Below, in pieces: positions 1-11,060 of a stretch of 64,000 nucleotides of DNA. The notes under the pieces were generated by a model that did no database searches, was not told where the DNA came from, and saw nothing but the letters and a program-made list of their open reading frames with translations. The translations under genes were made by a program, and so were the position numbers. The stretch lies in contig CM055831.1 in NCBI GenBank assembly GCA_029582265.1, forward strand, positions 23,636,682-23,700,681. Direction: 5' to 3'. Position 1 is the stretch's first letter. The number at the start of each line of letters is the position of its first letter. The stretch is from Zoroaster sp. YZ-2022. Its lineage: Eukaryota > Echinodermata > Asteroidea > Forcipulatida > Zoroasteridae.

Positions 1-420
1 GGCAATTTGCCCTAACCAAGGTAATTACAAGAAAGCCGGGCAATGTTTGCCCCTAGGTAATAATAAGTAAACAAACAAGGGCAGGCTTGCCCATCACAAA
101 AACAGACAACTGTCCCAAAATAACCTCACAAAACCACGGGCAGATTCCACAATACATGTACATCACCAAATCACGGGCAACATAAAATCACAGGCAACGA
201 GCGGCCCACATAAAATCACGAGCAACGAGCGGCCCACATTAACTCACGGGCAACGAGCGGCCCACATTAACTCACGGGCAACGAGCGGCCCACATTAATT
301 CACGGGCAACGAGGGGCCCACATTAACTCACGGGCAACGAGCGGCCCACATTAACTCACGGGCAACGAGCGGCCCACATTAACTCACGGGCAACGAGCGG
401 CCCACATTAAATCACAGGGC
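1..420. repeat. 28-bp minisatellite preceded by GGGCA/TGCCC palindromes
   Basis: From about 170 to 418 a GC-rich unit of 28 bp (core GGGCAACGAGCGGCCCACAT followed by TAACTCAC) repeats about eight times with few changes. Positions 1-165 before it hold degenerate short palindromes of the form GGGCA...TTGCCC. No open reading frame or spacer diversity is present. It is a tandem repeat in an otherwise AT-rich background and is not found again in the window. Confidence 0.85.
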
Positions 421-1426
421 TGATCAAACCCCAACAATTCAATTAGACATAGCAACTTTTACAAATTAGCTTACAGCCGTCCATGCACTTGAAAATTTCA
501 CCGCTTGAACCACCGGTTGAAATATTAGCCCCGACTGAACCGACGGGAGCTTAAACCATGCTTACAATTTCGGCTATACTCAGTAATAATAATTAGTAGT
601 AATCTTACAAAATGAGGCAATGTGAGACCTTATCCCATACAAAACAGGCCACACGCCATAGATGTATCCCCCTCAACTGGACCCATGGCCGTATCAGTGA
701 AATATAACATACATATCGAGAGACATTGACATTGGGTCAGATGCAAAGTGAAAATTCCACTGTTTGAACCAACAGTTAGAACAAGCCCAACTGAACCGTC
801 GGGACTTACTTTGCGTACAGAGTTGTAATGTATGCACTGTTGCTGCTATTATTACTATTATTATAATAATTAATCATTAACTGAGTAAGCCAGTCACCAC
901 AAGTTCCTACAACACAACCCCAAGTGTACCCACAATATTAAAATTATAGTGTAATTAAATACGTAGAACTGGCACAGCGCACTAGATATGGCCAATAACA
1001 ATGCTCAATGCGCTTCACAGCTCAAAACTTGAACCAAAATTACAAGGTTGGAGTAGGGGTGGAGGTGGGTTGAATGGTCTGGTTCAAAGAAAAGCTGTAA
1101 CAAAGTGAGCCAATTTAATAATAGCGCCCGCTCCAAAAGTTCATATTGGCAAGGCGGTCCTGATTGGTCCAAACTGGCAACCCCCTGAAAACCTAAACAA
1201 AATTGACCAACCAGAAAAAGGCCCTTGAACAAAATTGCCGCCTGCCAATGAACCCGGGAAACTATACTGCATAATGAAGTACCTGGGGAAAACGCCCCTG
1301 GGCAAACCCAGCCCACGGCAAACTACACCAATGCAACAGAGGCAAAGAGGGCGCCATCCAGGATGTGTATTGCAGTGTATAAAGCATTTTATCATGAAGA
1401 TGATAAAATGAAATACACAATGTGTT
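421..1426. other. non-coding stretch with a diverged direct repeat
   Basis: I see no gene here. Two segments, about 478-555 and 735-810, share the same order of motifs (GAAAATTTCACCGCTTGAACC and similar, then a GACTGAACCGACGGGA-like end) and look like old duplicates of one repeat. The stretch may be the interior of a TTAA-flanked element whose right end lies at 1553, but no left end can be identified inside the window. Confidence 0.4.
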
Positions 1427-1557
1427 TGACTTTGCCACTAACTCCAGCACAAAAATACACATGTGTGAACAATTGGCAATGCAACCAAAAATACTCTGTG
1501 TCTCTGTGGGTGCTGTGCTTACTGGGCCAAATTTCAGCCTGGGCATAGGAGGGTTAA
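1427..1557. mobile_element. right end of a TTAA-flanked DNA element (family B)
   Basis: About 130 bases ending in TAGGAGGG followed by TTAA (1554-1557) match the right end of the complete element at 45565-45902. The flank beyond TTAA is the TGACACGTAAGATT start of the TRIM module, which in modules 2 and 3 continues from sequence lacking this element. The left end is not recognised, so the full length is unknown. TTAA target duplication with CCCT...AGGG ends suggests the piggyBac group; this is inferred from the ends only. Confidence 0.6.
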
Positions 1558-1608
1558 TGACACGTAAGATTAAACTTGTACAGGTTGGTTATGTATATCT
1601 TGATTTGA

Positions 1609-1636
1609 AACAACAACAGCAGCAGCAACAACAATT
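1609..1636. repeat. CAA/CAG trinucleotide repeat downstream of TRIM copy 1
   Basis: An imperfect CAA/CAG tract lies just beyond the 3' end of the TRIM gene. Homologous tracts of different length and pattern occur at about 14239-14272, 23941-23972 and 45959-45980, two of them with an inner GCAGCTGC palindrome. It is outside the gene and reads as a variable microsatellite. Confidence 0.7.
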
Positions 1637-1848
1637 TTGAAGCCAACCTACATGTATGACTAGAAACCAGAGACATTTTTTTGGCCTAAATCAAAGTGAA
1701 GACTCCATTGTCAATAAATTGTATATGCTCTGTACCTCTTGTCATGTCAAACATTATTAATAAGCAACACAAGATTAATCCTAGAGTGACAAGATGCTAC
1801 ATTTGTACATTACATGTTTGGGTAACCTATCTTCAAAAGGACATTTAA

Positions 1849-1854
1849 TTTATT
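1849..1854 (-). terminator. AATAAA polyadenylation signal, TRIM copy 1
   Basis: AATAAA on the minus strand, about 50 bases after the stop codon. The same signal in the same context follows all five TRIM copies, which supports it as the real 3' end signal. Confidence 0.6.
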
Positions 1855-1905
1855 CACCATTATGATGACAAGGGAGATTGCTGGCCAGAAGCATGTTGGA
1901 TTACA

Positions 1906-4256
1906 TCACACCTTGTGATATATCTTCACTGAGTAGAAGTCTGCCACTACCAGCTGATGCTCATCGGCAGTGAATGTGATTCCTATGGGCCAGTAAAGAC
2001 CCTGATGAGCTATACATGTGATGAATCTACCTTCATCATCATAATGGTGAATATGACCATTGTTATCCCCATTGTGCATTGCAATGTATATGCCTGATCT
2101 GTCACAGCATACACCTTGACAGTATTGAACTTCCTGACCATTGATTGTTGGTTTGATTGTGAGTAAAGAAGTACCATTGCTATCAACAATGTCTACTTGA
2201 TGTTGGTCATAACCACTGACTACAACTCTGTTATTATTATCAATGGCCAGGTAGTAAGGTTTTGTTTTGACTGACATAGTGTGGATGAGCGAGCCATCAG
2301 TGGGGCTGTGCTCGCTCACCACCATCCTCTTCACATCACCCACTATAATGTTACCATCATTATTCACCCTCACACTGTGTAGGTTCACTGCTGTCTTCCC
2401 TACCTCACTATGAGGCACTGTGTGGAAGTCAAAGTCCAGTGTGCCATCATTGTTGTACATCTTGATGACATTGTTGGTGCAGTCCACAACCACTAAGTGA
2501 TTGTGTCTAGCTGCAATGTCACGTGGACCTGAAAAAATAAGAGATATCACAGCACAGTAAAATAACAATTATGTACAAAATTATTATTTTGTTTTCTAAT
2601 GTTGAAGCATAAAGAATTTCATATCATAAAATTAATTGATTGAAATTAATTGTAAGGCCTTTCATAGTGCTTCACTGAGATCAGCTCTCATACAGGGACT
2701 TGTTCAAGACAATGTCTGAGTTAAACGACCCTTGTGCAGAGACCTTGACACAATAAAAACAGCACATAGCACAGCACATACACATAGCACGTTTACTTTA
2801 AATAGTCATTGAGGTATTTTGTTTGCATTTTGTAATTCCTAATAAGATTTTTCCTGTGCAGTCTTGTTACACAGAACATCATGCACTCTTGTGCAGTACA
2901 CTATGCTATTGAATGCATTTAATGTGTACATAAGAAACTTACGTCCTTGCATTGGAATGGTTCTTTTCTGATGTCCCTTGGTGCTGCAGATTACCACTCT
3001 CTTGTTATTAAAGTCTGTCACTGCAATCTCATCACCAGGTTGACAAGCAGCAATACCCCAAGCCACATTGAATTCTCCTGAACCATCTCCACTTTTGCCA
3101 AATTCATCACACAGCTCCCACTTGGGTTCCTGCAGCTCCACCTTGCCAAGATTGATATCACCAACCCTCTGACTCTCCTTGAATCTCAGATGACAAAGCT
3201 TGTCATCAATCTTGGGAAGACTTTGACTGCTGAGAAATTTCAAGTCCTTGCTGATAGTGGGATAGAGTGCAAGGAAGTCAGGATCTGATGAATTGTTGGT
3301 GACATCTTTGGCGGTCTCCAGTGAATGCTGTATTTGTTGTGAGATTACACTCACTGTTTGCTCATATTCATCCAATTTGTTCTTCTGATCTTTGTGGAGG
3401 TTTTTGATTTCATCAATGATGCGACTCTCTTGAGCCGTTACCTCAGCCCTGATCTCATCAGCTCTGTTCTTCACCTCTGCCATGGTTCTTTCAACTGTGA
3501 TGCCCAGTTTGTCTTTCATTGTTGAGGCAGTTGCTAGAGATTGTTCAAGTTTCTTGAGAACTCCTTCAAGGGTAGTAAAGAATTGAGCCAACGACTGTTT
3601 ATATGTGGATGAGGCTTGGTTGCAATCAATGTACTCATGTTGTGGTTTACAGTGGTCTAGGACAGTGCAAATTTGGCAAATCAACTTGTCACATGTTACA
3701 CAGTAGAACCATGCCAGTTCACCCTCATGGGTTTGGCATTCTGGACGATGTTTTTGTTTTGTCACTTTTATTGCTACTTTCCCCTGCATAAAGTCCTCCA
3801 AAGTAGCAATGGTGTGACTTGACAGTGCGGTGATTCTTGAGTGTATGTCTCTACAATTTTTTCGCACATGTTCTGTGCTTGATTTAGACAGCGATGTGTA
3901 GCCTCATTTTCCTCCTTGCATAAAAATTCACAGGTAAGCTTTGTGTCACCAGGCAGGCTGACCAACTTGTATTGCAGTGTGATCTCCTCAACAAGACCAA
4001 TTAGATAGAAGTTGGTCTTGAGGCCTGGAACACCCATCGTAGGAAGTTGTGTCTCCCGTCGACACAAAGGACAAGGAATCATGACAGCATCCTTGTATTT
4101 GGTAGTGTGGTATTCATCTAAACAGTTTTCACAGAAGCTGTGGTCACAGTCCAGTATTTTGGGTTGTCTGTACACCTCTTTGCAAATACTGCACTCAAGA
4201 TGATCCTTGCTGATTTTCTCTAGAGCTGAACTCAATGTTGGTTTAGAAGTAGCCAT
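1906..4256 (-). pseudogene. TRIM-NHL E3 ligase-like gene, copy 1 (frame-disrupted)
   Basis: Two exons: 2943-4256 and 1906-2528, joined by a phase-1 intron (donor GTAAGT, acceptor TTTTCAG). The encoded order is a C3HC4 RING (about residues 22-65), B-box 1, B-box 2, coiled coil and the first NHL strands in exon 1, then the rest of the NHL propeller in exon 2. The family's role is RING-dependent ubiquitin transfer onto targets held by the NHL domain. Exon 1 is 2 bases longer than in copies 2, 3 and 5: a T run at 3857-3862 has six Ts where the others have four, which shifts the frame at about residue 132 and gives an early stop. B-box 1 also has Gln where all other copies have Cys126, a zinc ligand. 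Exon 2 is fully open. The frame shift alone could be a sequencing error; the lost Cys makes real decay more likely. Confidence 0.8.
2529..2942 (-). other. intron of TRIM copy 1
   Basis: Phase-1 intron between the exon carrying RING to first NHL strands and the exon carrying the rest of the propeller. All five copies keep it at the same place with about 410-430 bases. The homologous intron is 15142-15560 in copy 2, 24860-25288 in copy 3, 33485-33904 in copy 4 and 46829-47248 in copy 5. Confidence 0.85.
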
Positions 4257-4344
4257 TTCTATCTGTTAATAAATGATATAAGAAAAGAAGATTGAGAACA
4301 AACTCAACATAAGCCACATACACATATCCTGACTGCCCTGCGAA

Positions 4345-4360
4345 GGGGGGGGGGGGGGGG
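4345..4360. repeat. poly-G tract upstream of TRIM copy 1
   Basis: A run of 16 G about 90 bases before the start codon of copy 1. The homologous place has GGGG in module 2, an interrupted G/T run in module 3 (about 26689-26706) and 12 G in module 5 (about 48649-48660). It is a variable homopolymer, possibly able to form a G-quadruplex. Confidence 0.7.
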
Positions 4361-4784
4361 TAGGAGATTTTTCTTTATAGGATCATAACTCCAGTAAAAA
4401 AGACCTATTGCACAAATTTGTCAGTAGGCTCAAAAAAGTCTCCTGATTCTGATCTCCACGCATGTCACCTCAGACCCGCATGTCAGCCTTTTTAGTTTTC
4501 TTTGCTATGAAAGAATGTCCAGTTGCAGCATATATTGCTGGATCGATTGGAATTTTGCAGCTTTTTCACATAGGGTATGAACGTTTGCCCGATTTGTGTG
4601 GTCTCTCTTAGTCACCATACTTTGTGTTTGGGGAATTTAGTCTTGTTCCAATAACCGTGTAAAAATGTTAACATGTATCACCCAAAAAAGAAAGATTACA
4701 ACAACAAAATGTGTCACCACATCGATATAGAAGCCGACCCATGACCAGAAACCAGACTTTTTTGTTTTGGCCGTATAAAATATA

Positions 4785-5084
4785 CTGAGACGCAATAGAA
4801 ACTTACCACTTTTTCGACCTTAAATTATAATCACAATGCACAAATGTAATATGTGCACTTATTTTGGCAAGTCAGTGTACCCCCTACAGACAAATCGGTC
4901 ACACATGGTCACGTGACCTTTGAGTCATTCTCTTCATGGCCCAGGTGCGTACAGTGGACAAAACGTGGACATTTCCTCAATAAAATGCCAACATTTCTAA
5001 TCCAAATTGTTGTGTTGTCTTATTTTGAACTATTACAATTTTATGCTATTCCAAAACAAGTGGTAAGTTTCTATTGCGTCTCAG
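4785..5084. mobile_element. TA-flanked MITE, 300 bp (copy in module 1)
   Basis: Terminal inverted repeats of about 26 bp, starting CTGAGACGCAATAGAAAC and ending GTTTCTATTGCGTCTCAG, flanked by TA on both sides. No coding capacity. Two further copies lie at 17395-17694 and 13977-14222. The TA target and inverted ends fit the Tc1/mariner type of non-autonomous element. Confidence 0.85.
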
Positions 5085-6100
5085 TATATTATGTTTAAAA
5101 AAGATTCAGCCATTTCTTTGTCAGAAAATCTATATCTATTCACCCAGTCATTGATTAAACTTGTTTCGCCTATGTTTGATTTTACTATTTCACTTGTGAT
5201 TTCCATAAAATAAATTTTTCTTTGGAACAGTGTTATTGAAAATTTCAAGTAAATTTTGTCAGAAGTTTGGTTTTACAAGCCTTTCAAAAGGCTCAAACGT
5301 CATCACCTGAGAACGGGTCTTGTTTTGACAACCGAGCGCACAATTGACCAATAAGAATTCGAGGTCATGTACTTCCAATGCAAATTAGCTAATAAATGTT
5401 GATTATTGAAAACGAGAACAGACTTCAAAACTTCGCGAAGTTGTTTATTGTTAACATTGATTACATGCTGTCTACACAGACGTTGTATTTAAAAATGCTT
5501 GCTATTTTCATGGAATTATAACGTGGACAGTGATGATTGAGATGATGATGGAGACAATGTTGACAATGTTGACTTTGAACACACTGACAGCGACGGAATT
5601 AATGATTTTCAGGGTAAAAATGACAGTAAGGCCTCTGAATCTGAGGTTGTATGTACCGACAGCAATAGCGATACAGCGATAGGCACATGTAGCATGCCAT
5701 GTACCATGGCATGACTACGACAGCAAGCAATGTCGCAGGCTAAATGTGCCCATAGGATCAGCAATAGGGCGAGCAACAAATGTAAAAATTGGACAGATGT
5801 TATGATTTCCCACCCCCATTAAAAAGTGGGGTATGTCATGTGAAAGTTTCACTTCAATGCCGAGTCTAAGTCTTGAATAAAGTGTGAAAAAGCATTCATT
5901 ATTTTTTACAAAAACCCAAGGAGCAAAAAGTTGCCAATTTTTTAATACCAACTTTTTAATGTGCATATTTTGTTGTTTTCTCTGAAATGAGATCACTTTA
6001 TACAGAACAATTATTCAGGATGATTGGTACCTCTACATGTATCACATGAAGTTAACATTCAAATAATAATTCAGTATTTTTGTAATCAATGTTGTACATA
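5085..6100. other. T-module flank, non-coding
   Basis: AT-rich DNA repeated with few changes at about 17695-18717, 27500-28540 and 49455-50486. It includes a GATGATGGAGACAATG-type short tandem repeat (about 5530-5570) whose copy number differs between modules. The start region or untranslated leader exon of the TRIM genes may lie here, because each gene has a 3' splice site just before its ATG; I cannot place it. Confidence 0.5.
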
Positions 6101-6188
6101 CCTTCCCCACTTTAAACCAGTTGGTCTAATCCTTCCCTACAAACCAGTTGGTCTAATCCTTCCCTACAAACCAGTTGGTCTAATCTTA
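6101..6188. repeat. 27-bp minisatellite, short allele (module 1)
   Basis: Three units of the 27-bp repeat (core AACCAGTTGGTCTAATCCTT then CCCTACA). The homologous arrays have 3 units in module 2, about 14 in module 3 and about 10 in module 5. All keep the same reading frame on the plus strand (repeat KPVGLILPY). Confidence 0.85.
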
Positions 6189-7454
6189 TCCACTGTATCA
6201 CTGTCAAAACATCTGTACAAATGTTAGCTTACCCTACAGTGGTTTTACCTTGTTTTATTGAAGTCAGTTTAAGACAGTTGAACACAAAATGAAGCCAATT
6301 TTTCTTGCTGAAGACAGAGCAATTGATGCTACATGTAACGTTAGGGCGGATCCCAAAGAAAATGGCACTTGACAAAGAAAGGTTCAATTGTCACAGCTAT
6401 AGAGTCATGTGACAAGGTCATAGGTTTGCCTGCTACACAGTGAATGCAGTGTACATTTATGTGTATTATTGGCTCAGTGACGTACAGGTACATTGAACTT
6501 TATTGTCAAAGTTCAGCTGTGTTGAGTAATGGTATTGTATGTCATATTGGATAGATTATTTCATGTAAATATCACATGTTTACATGATTAATATCCACTG
6601 AAAACTCTAGATGTTCCACACTTGTCTTGATGTTTTGATCTCTGTAATGATGGTTTGATCTCTATGGAAATTTTAACTCAATCAATCCTCATGTTTGGGT
6701 CAAGAAAACAGAAAATTAAAAAGAGAGTGGTGTTCTTTCTTATATCCCTCCTACTACAGCTGTACTTTTAGTGGGAAGTAGAGGTCAAATGTCCTGTTTT
6801 GATTGTTGACCCAAATGTGCACCCTTGGATTACCTGCTGAAAAGAAGGGGCGATAGAGTGGACAGTGGTTAGGATCAATATTGGTACAGCACTTTAATTA
6901 ATAAAACAAATAATCAAATAAAATGGAGATTAAATAATTTCCTTTGATATTAACATTAACAAAACTTTAACTCTTTACATTAACAAAACTTTAACTAGTT
7001 CGTAACTCACTTAAATAAAAATAAACAAACGTAACTCCAACTAGTCTTGGTTTGTACGAGAAGAATTATTAACTCAAATAAAAATAATAAATCTAGTAAA
7101 AAGTAAATAAAAATACATTAAAAATATGAAAATTCAGAAGGGAAACTTAAGCTTATCACAGCTGGCCAAATCTCCATAAAATCAGGAGTTGCGTCAGAAT
7201 GCAAAGTAAAACATTTTATAAATACTTGACTAAACTATTAATGTAATCATGGACCCTGTCCTCATCCCTACTCTCTATAAACTAAACAAAGTAACTGTAA
7301 ACAAATAATTAAATCTTCCTTTTAACTCAGAGACTGTGCCAGTCTATTATCAAGCCAGTACTTGGCTAAAATTACCAAAAACAACTGAGCTACTGTGGGC
7401 AATTTGGCTCTCTCTTCTGTTATTAGTTACCTACTGTGTGTATGTAACAGTAAA
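6189..7454. other. T-module flank continuing to the P/V boundary, non-coding
   Basis: No gene is seen. The stretch up to about 7140 is repeated at 18804-19745, 28909-29855 and 50765-51540, and a diverged piece of it recurs at about 36770-37080 upstream of TRIM copy 4. Positions 6483-6490 hold TACAGGTA where the other modules have a plain TA. Confidence 0.5.
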
Positions 7455-7462
7455 GAAAAACA

Positions 7463-7814
7463 TAATAATAATAATAATAATGTGTGGACTTATATAGCGC
7501 ACGTATCCACCAACTGAGTGGTGCGCAAGGCACATATTATTATCCCTGCTCATAAGGCTCATAAATCATTCCTGAAACCACCTCAGCTCCGTGGGGAGTA
7601 TACAGCTCAATTGCTGCCATTACAGTGCATATAGGTCTAATCAACCAACTCTGCCCTCACAGGTACCCATATAACCCCTGGGTGGAGAGAAGCAATTATG
7701 GTTAAGTGTCTTGCTCAAGGACACAAGTGTCACGGCCGGGATTCGAACCCACATTCTGCTGCTAACACCAGAACTTGAGTCCGGTAAGCTAGACTGCTCG
7801 GCCACGACACTCCT
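7463..7814 (-). mobile_element. tRNA-derived SINE, long form (V module 1)
   Basis: On the minus strand it starts with a tRNA-Ser/Leu-like head (GTGTCGTGGCCGAGC box A, GGGTTCGAATCCC box B), has a middle block, and ends with GCGCTATATAAGTCCACAC and an (ATT)n tail at 7463-7483. It is not a tRNA gene because the head lacks a proper acceptor stem and runs into a SINE body. The same insertion is present in the V module at 38843-39212. Confidence 0.85.
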
Positions 7815-8778
7815 AATGTCAAAACAAGTCAATTTAAGTCCAGCCCAGCTCTACCCAATAAACTGTTATAAACAAATTCTAGGAGATAAAATCGTATGCT
7901 TAAAACCAAAGAACAATTCCTAGCCTGGCACTTGCCTCTTGTGCTAAAAATCAAGGGAATAGTTTACAAGTAGCTATTAAAAGAGACATAAAGGCTAACC
8001 TATTCAACAGAATGCACTGATATTAAGGCCACAGAGTTATGTGCATTAAGTATTCTACCATAAGATTAAAAGAATTTCCACACATGGGGCTAATTGTCTC
8101 TATGACCATGAGGCAGAGGTGCCACATGACAATAATACATGTGAAAATGGCACACTTGAGAAATTAAACCTACAGTCAACTTTTCTCTTCAAAATATACG
8201 AAGTTAAGAAAATATAACCTTTAAAGTCTGAAGTATCACAAACTTTAGTTACTTATTAACAATATCTCTGAGTTAAAGGGAAATTTAAAGAATACAAATC
8301 TCACTCTGATCCAGATTATAGCCGATTTTGGACCAGTTTGACCATTGTTACACACAGAGGAAAATTAGTTCATATCTCAAACTTTCCTCAAGTTTAAATA
8401 TAACAACCCTGTAGCCAGTGATATGGTGATACAAAAAAGGGGCACACGTCTACCTCCGGCCCTTCCCATTCCTTACTAGATTTCACCAATTTGATCGTTG
8501 CTCTCAGTGATAATGTTATGACACTCACTGAAAATATAATGCCGAGGGTAGTTCCACACACATGTCCCTTCCTAGTGTCAGCTGTTCTTGTCTTTCTCCC
8601 AATGGCCTCAGTCTGTGTTCTCATAATACCTCCAAAATTTGTGCAAAATGAAAGATAACTTTATAATTTATTCTGTAAATTATATTATTTTTTCCGAAAA
8701 TGTTTATTTATCAATTGATGAAAGTCTTGTTTATCAATGTTTTTTAAATATATGAACTGTTTTTTGTGATATTTTACA
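7815..8778. repeat. V module, first part
   Basis: Non-coding DNA repeated at 39213-40430 and about 51595-52743. On the minus strand at 8394-8624 there is a 76-codon open frame with one hydrophobic stretch (LGIIFSVSVITLSL), but the other two V modules carry a 2-base difference after its first third that changes the frame, so I do not call it a gene. The TTAA at 8221-8224 is the empty site for family D elements found in the other two V modules. Confidence 0.6.
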
Positions 8779-8929
8779 GATGATGCAACAGCGATTAGTT
8801 CCTACCTCCAGCAACTTGTATATAGCTGCTAGCTAACACCATTAGCAATTAAGGCTACCACTTGATGAACCCAGGTACACACTCAATGAACCCCTGCAGC
8901 ACCCACTACATGAACTCACGGAACCAGTC

Positions 8930-9402
8930 ACCCGGCCTCCAAACAAGATGCACTGATGTCACCCCATGGAACCCAGTCACCCTCCAAACAAGATGCACTG
9001 ATGTCACCCCATCGAACCCAGTCACCCTCCAAACAAGATGCAAGTGGAGTGTCGTGGCCGAGCGGTCTAGCGCACCGAACTCAAGTTCTAGTGTTGCCAG
9101 CAGCAGGGTGTGGGTTTGAGCCCTGGTCGTGACACTTGTGTCCGTGAGCAAGGTACTTAACCATAATTGCTTCGTCCTTCGGATGGGACGTAAAGCCGTA
9201 GGTCCCGTGTGTTGTGTAATGCACGTAAAAGAATGCGCCTTGAGCACCACTTAGTTGGTGGATACGTGCGCTATATAAGTCCACACATTATTATTATTAT
9301 TATTGTCACCCCATGGAACCCAGTCACCCTCCAAACAAGATGCACTGATGTCACCCCATGGAACCCAGTCACCCTCCAAACAAGATGCGTTGATGTCAGC
9401 CC
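8930..9402. repeat. 45-bp minisatellite, V module 1 (split by a SINE)
   Basis: Units of 45 bp (core AAGATGCACTGATGTCACCC, then CATGGAACCCAGTCACCCTCCAAAC). About five units in two groups, 8930-9040 and 9306-9402, separated by the SINE at 9046-9305. The homologous arrays have about ten units at 40570-41022 and three at 52890-53021. Confidence 0.85.
9046..9305 (+). mobile_element. tRNA-derived SINE, short form
   Basis: tRNA-like head with box A TGGCCGAGCGG (9055-9065) and a slightly decayed box B GGGTTTGAGCC (from 9112), a body containing GGTGGATACGTGCGCTATAT, and an (ATT)n tail to 9305. It sits inside the 45-bp minisatellite, which is uninterrupted in the other two V modules, so this insertion is younger than the module duplication. 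Confidence 0.88.
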
Positions 9403-9403
9403 A

Positions 9404-10540
9404 TGGTAAGAAATGTTTGTCAATTAATTATGCTAACATTTTTATTAGACAAGATATCAGCATAATCATTCCATGAGATTCTATACAATAGATACACATA
9501 AATATTACTTAGATATTGGTGTTGAACTTGCTTCATTTGATTACACACTTCATGTCATATTTACTGCTGTGATACTCCAGTGAGGAGCTAAACATGTGTT
9601 GTTACACGATCTACGCGTTCAAAACAATTATGCAGTATAAAGGGATTGAGCGTGTCTGGCATCGTGCACTTATATGTAGCATAATGTGCCAATGTGCCAT
9701 CTACAATTACAAGAATTATCTTACATGTATGTCAAAGAAGTGAAGATTTAAGGCTGAAGTTTGTGCCACTACTCTGAGGATTGAGATTACTTAGGCCTAC
9801 GGTTAACCGACCAAAACTGCACTCACCATTTATAAATTTTCTAACCGGCTAACCAAAACCAATAATTAAAAAAAATATATAACCAACAATTTTGGAAGAA
9901 TTTGCCACACATTTTGTAGTTCTAGATTTTCTTGTTTGCTGCATTGGTTATTAAACAATCATTGCGGGAAGTTTATTGATCTTTTTGATACACATTGTGC
10001 TATTGCATATTGTGTGACCATCAGGTGCTGTCTTTGGACACCCATTTGCAATTTTGAACACCCTATTTCATCTGTCATTTACATGTATAAGTATTGTAAG
10101 TGAACAATTTGGACACCCTGTTTTGAAATTTCCAGTTAACCGACCATGAAAGATTTGGTTAAACAGGAGTGAACTAAGCGGTAACTCCTAGCACTAGCTT
10201 GTACATGATATGTTTGCATACACTGTATAGTGACTGTACATGCACAGTACACATGCGTTGGTTATAGTGGAATGTACGAAATATCAGTACAATTTTTTTC
10301 CCTAAAGCTTAGAATGTCAAAATGTTATTAAAATAGTGATTCCGTGATATCAATGATTTTTCTGTCTCTATTCGTTATATACAAATGTGATCGAGTTATA
10401 CCAAGACAAACATCAAGAACTCCCACTTAATTTTACTTAAACTCGGATTCAAATGAAACAAAACAGACAAATTCTTGTGATAGAACGCCACAGCCTTGAA
10501 ACTGTTTTTATTGTCAAAACATCAATTGTTTGTGCCGGAT
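9404..10540. repeat. V module, middle part, non-coding
   Basis: Repeated at 41023-42180 and, after a 1.25-kb insertion, at 53022-55400. Reads as ordinary AT-rich intergenic or intronic DNA. The GTTAACCGACCAAAACTGCACTC stretch at about 9810 also has an old inverted relative at 60585-60660. Confidence 0.6.
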
Positions 10541-10740
10541 GGCGAAAAATTGTTTAGCTATCCGGTCACACATGCAAAAAAAGAAAAACTCAGGGCGCAC
10601 CTGAGCCCCTACCATTCTTGGGCTTACATCATGCCCAACAACAAATTGGCACACATGGCCATAGATGTGGATACATCTGACCCAACCATTCTTGGGCTTA
10701 CACCTGGCCATATCTGTGGGTACATCTGAACCCTGTGGGC
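10541..10740. repeat. short GC-richer internal repeat in V module
   Basis: Two imperfect direct copies of an ~80-base unit containing CCATTCTTGGGCTTACA, repeated at about 42190-42400 and 55395-55610. A small hairpin (GCCGGATGGCGA ... GCTATCCGGTC) precedes it. No gene recognised. Confidence 0.55.
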
Positions 10741-11060
10741 ACACTTGGCCCAAGAAATATGAAATATATTCATAGAAGAGTAATACATTTATAGAGTATT
10801 TATACATAGTATAACCAATCAAGTAATATAACCAATCAAGTAAGTTGTCAAGTTCCACCTTGGCACATGCGGTCGGAAATAGCCCATGTGGTACATCAGA
10901 GTGCTAAATACTTCTTGCATGTTAAGTATAAGCTAACTCAAAGCAATTACACTTGTAATGTAAAATAATTTGGCCTGAAAAAGTAAATACTTTTCTTGAA
11001 ATTATATAGAAAAAAAAACACTATTTGCTGTGTGAATCCCATTAAAAATGCATACATGTA

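Larger units (their letters stand above)
8779..9403 (+). other. exon-like segment bracketed by splice signals, holding the 45-bp minisatellite
   Basis: A TTTTTTGTGATATTTTACAG acceptor-like sequence precedes 8779 and the segment ends in CCATG followed by GTAAGAA (donor-like) at 9404. The same layout occurs at about 40435-41022 and 52745-53021. Inside, a 45-bp unit repeats in a constant plus-strand frame (TLQTRCTDVTPWNPV). Here the array is interrupted by a SINE. In-frame stops exist before the repeats in each copy, so coding is not established. Confidence 0.3.

Noticed and set aside
170..418. Regularly spaced 28-bp repeat resembling a CRISPR array
   Set aside because: There are no spacers between the units, the DNA is eukaryotic, and it is a simple minisatellite.
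1797..1812. Extra eight bases in module 1 near a TACAT motif
   Set aside because: The gain (TTGTACAT-like) does not have the TA-CATG-TA form and may be a local duplication.
3603..3791. Plus-strand open frames opposite the TRIM exons (also 4012-4203, 16209-16424, 16628-16819 and their equivalents)
   Set aside because: They repeat in every copy only because the opposite strand is a conserved exon; they have no motif of their own.
8394..8624. Small membrane-protein gene on the minus strand of the V module
   Set aside because: The other two V modules have a 2-base difference that changes its frame, so it is not conserved as a protein.
9046..9130. Possible tRNA-Ser/Leu gene (also at 7740-7814, 27415-27496, 36189-36265, 39125-39212, 49365-49450)
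   Set aside because: Box A and box B are present, but the cloverleaf arms do not close and each head continues into a SINE body and tail; several copies are also duplicated with their modules.
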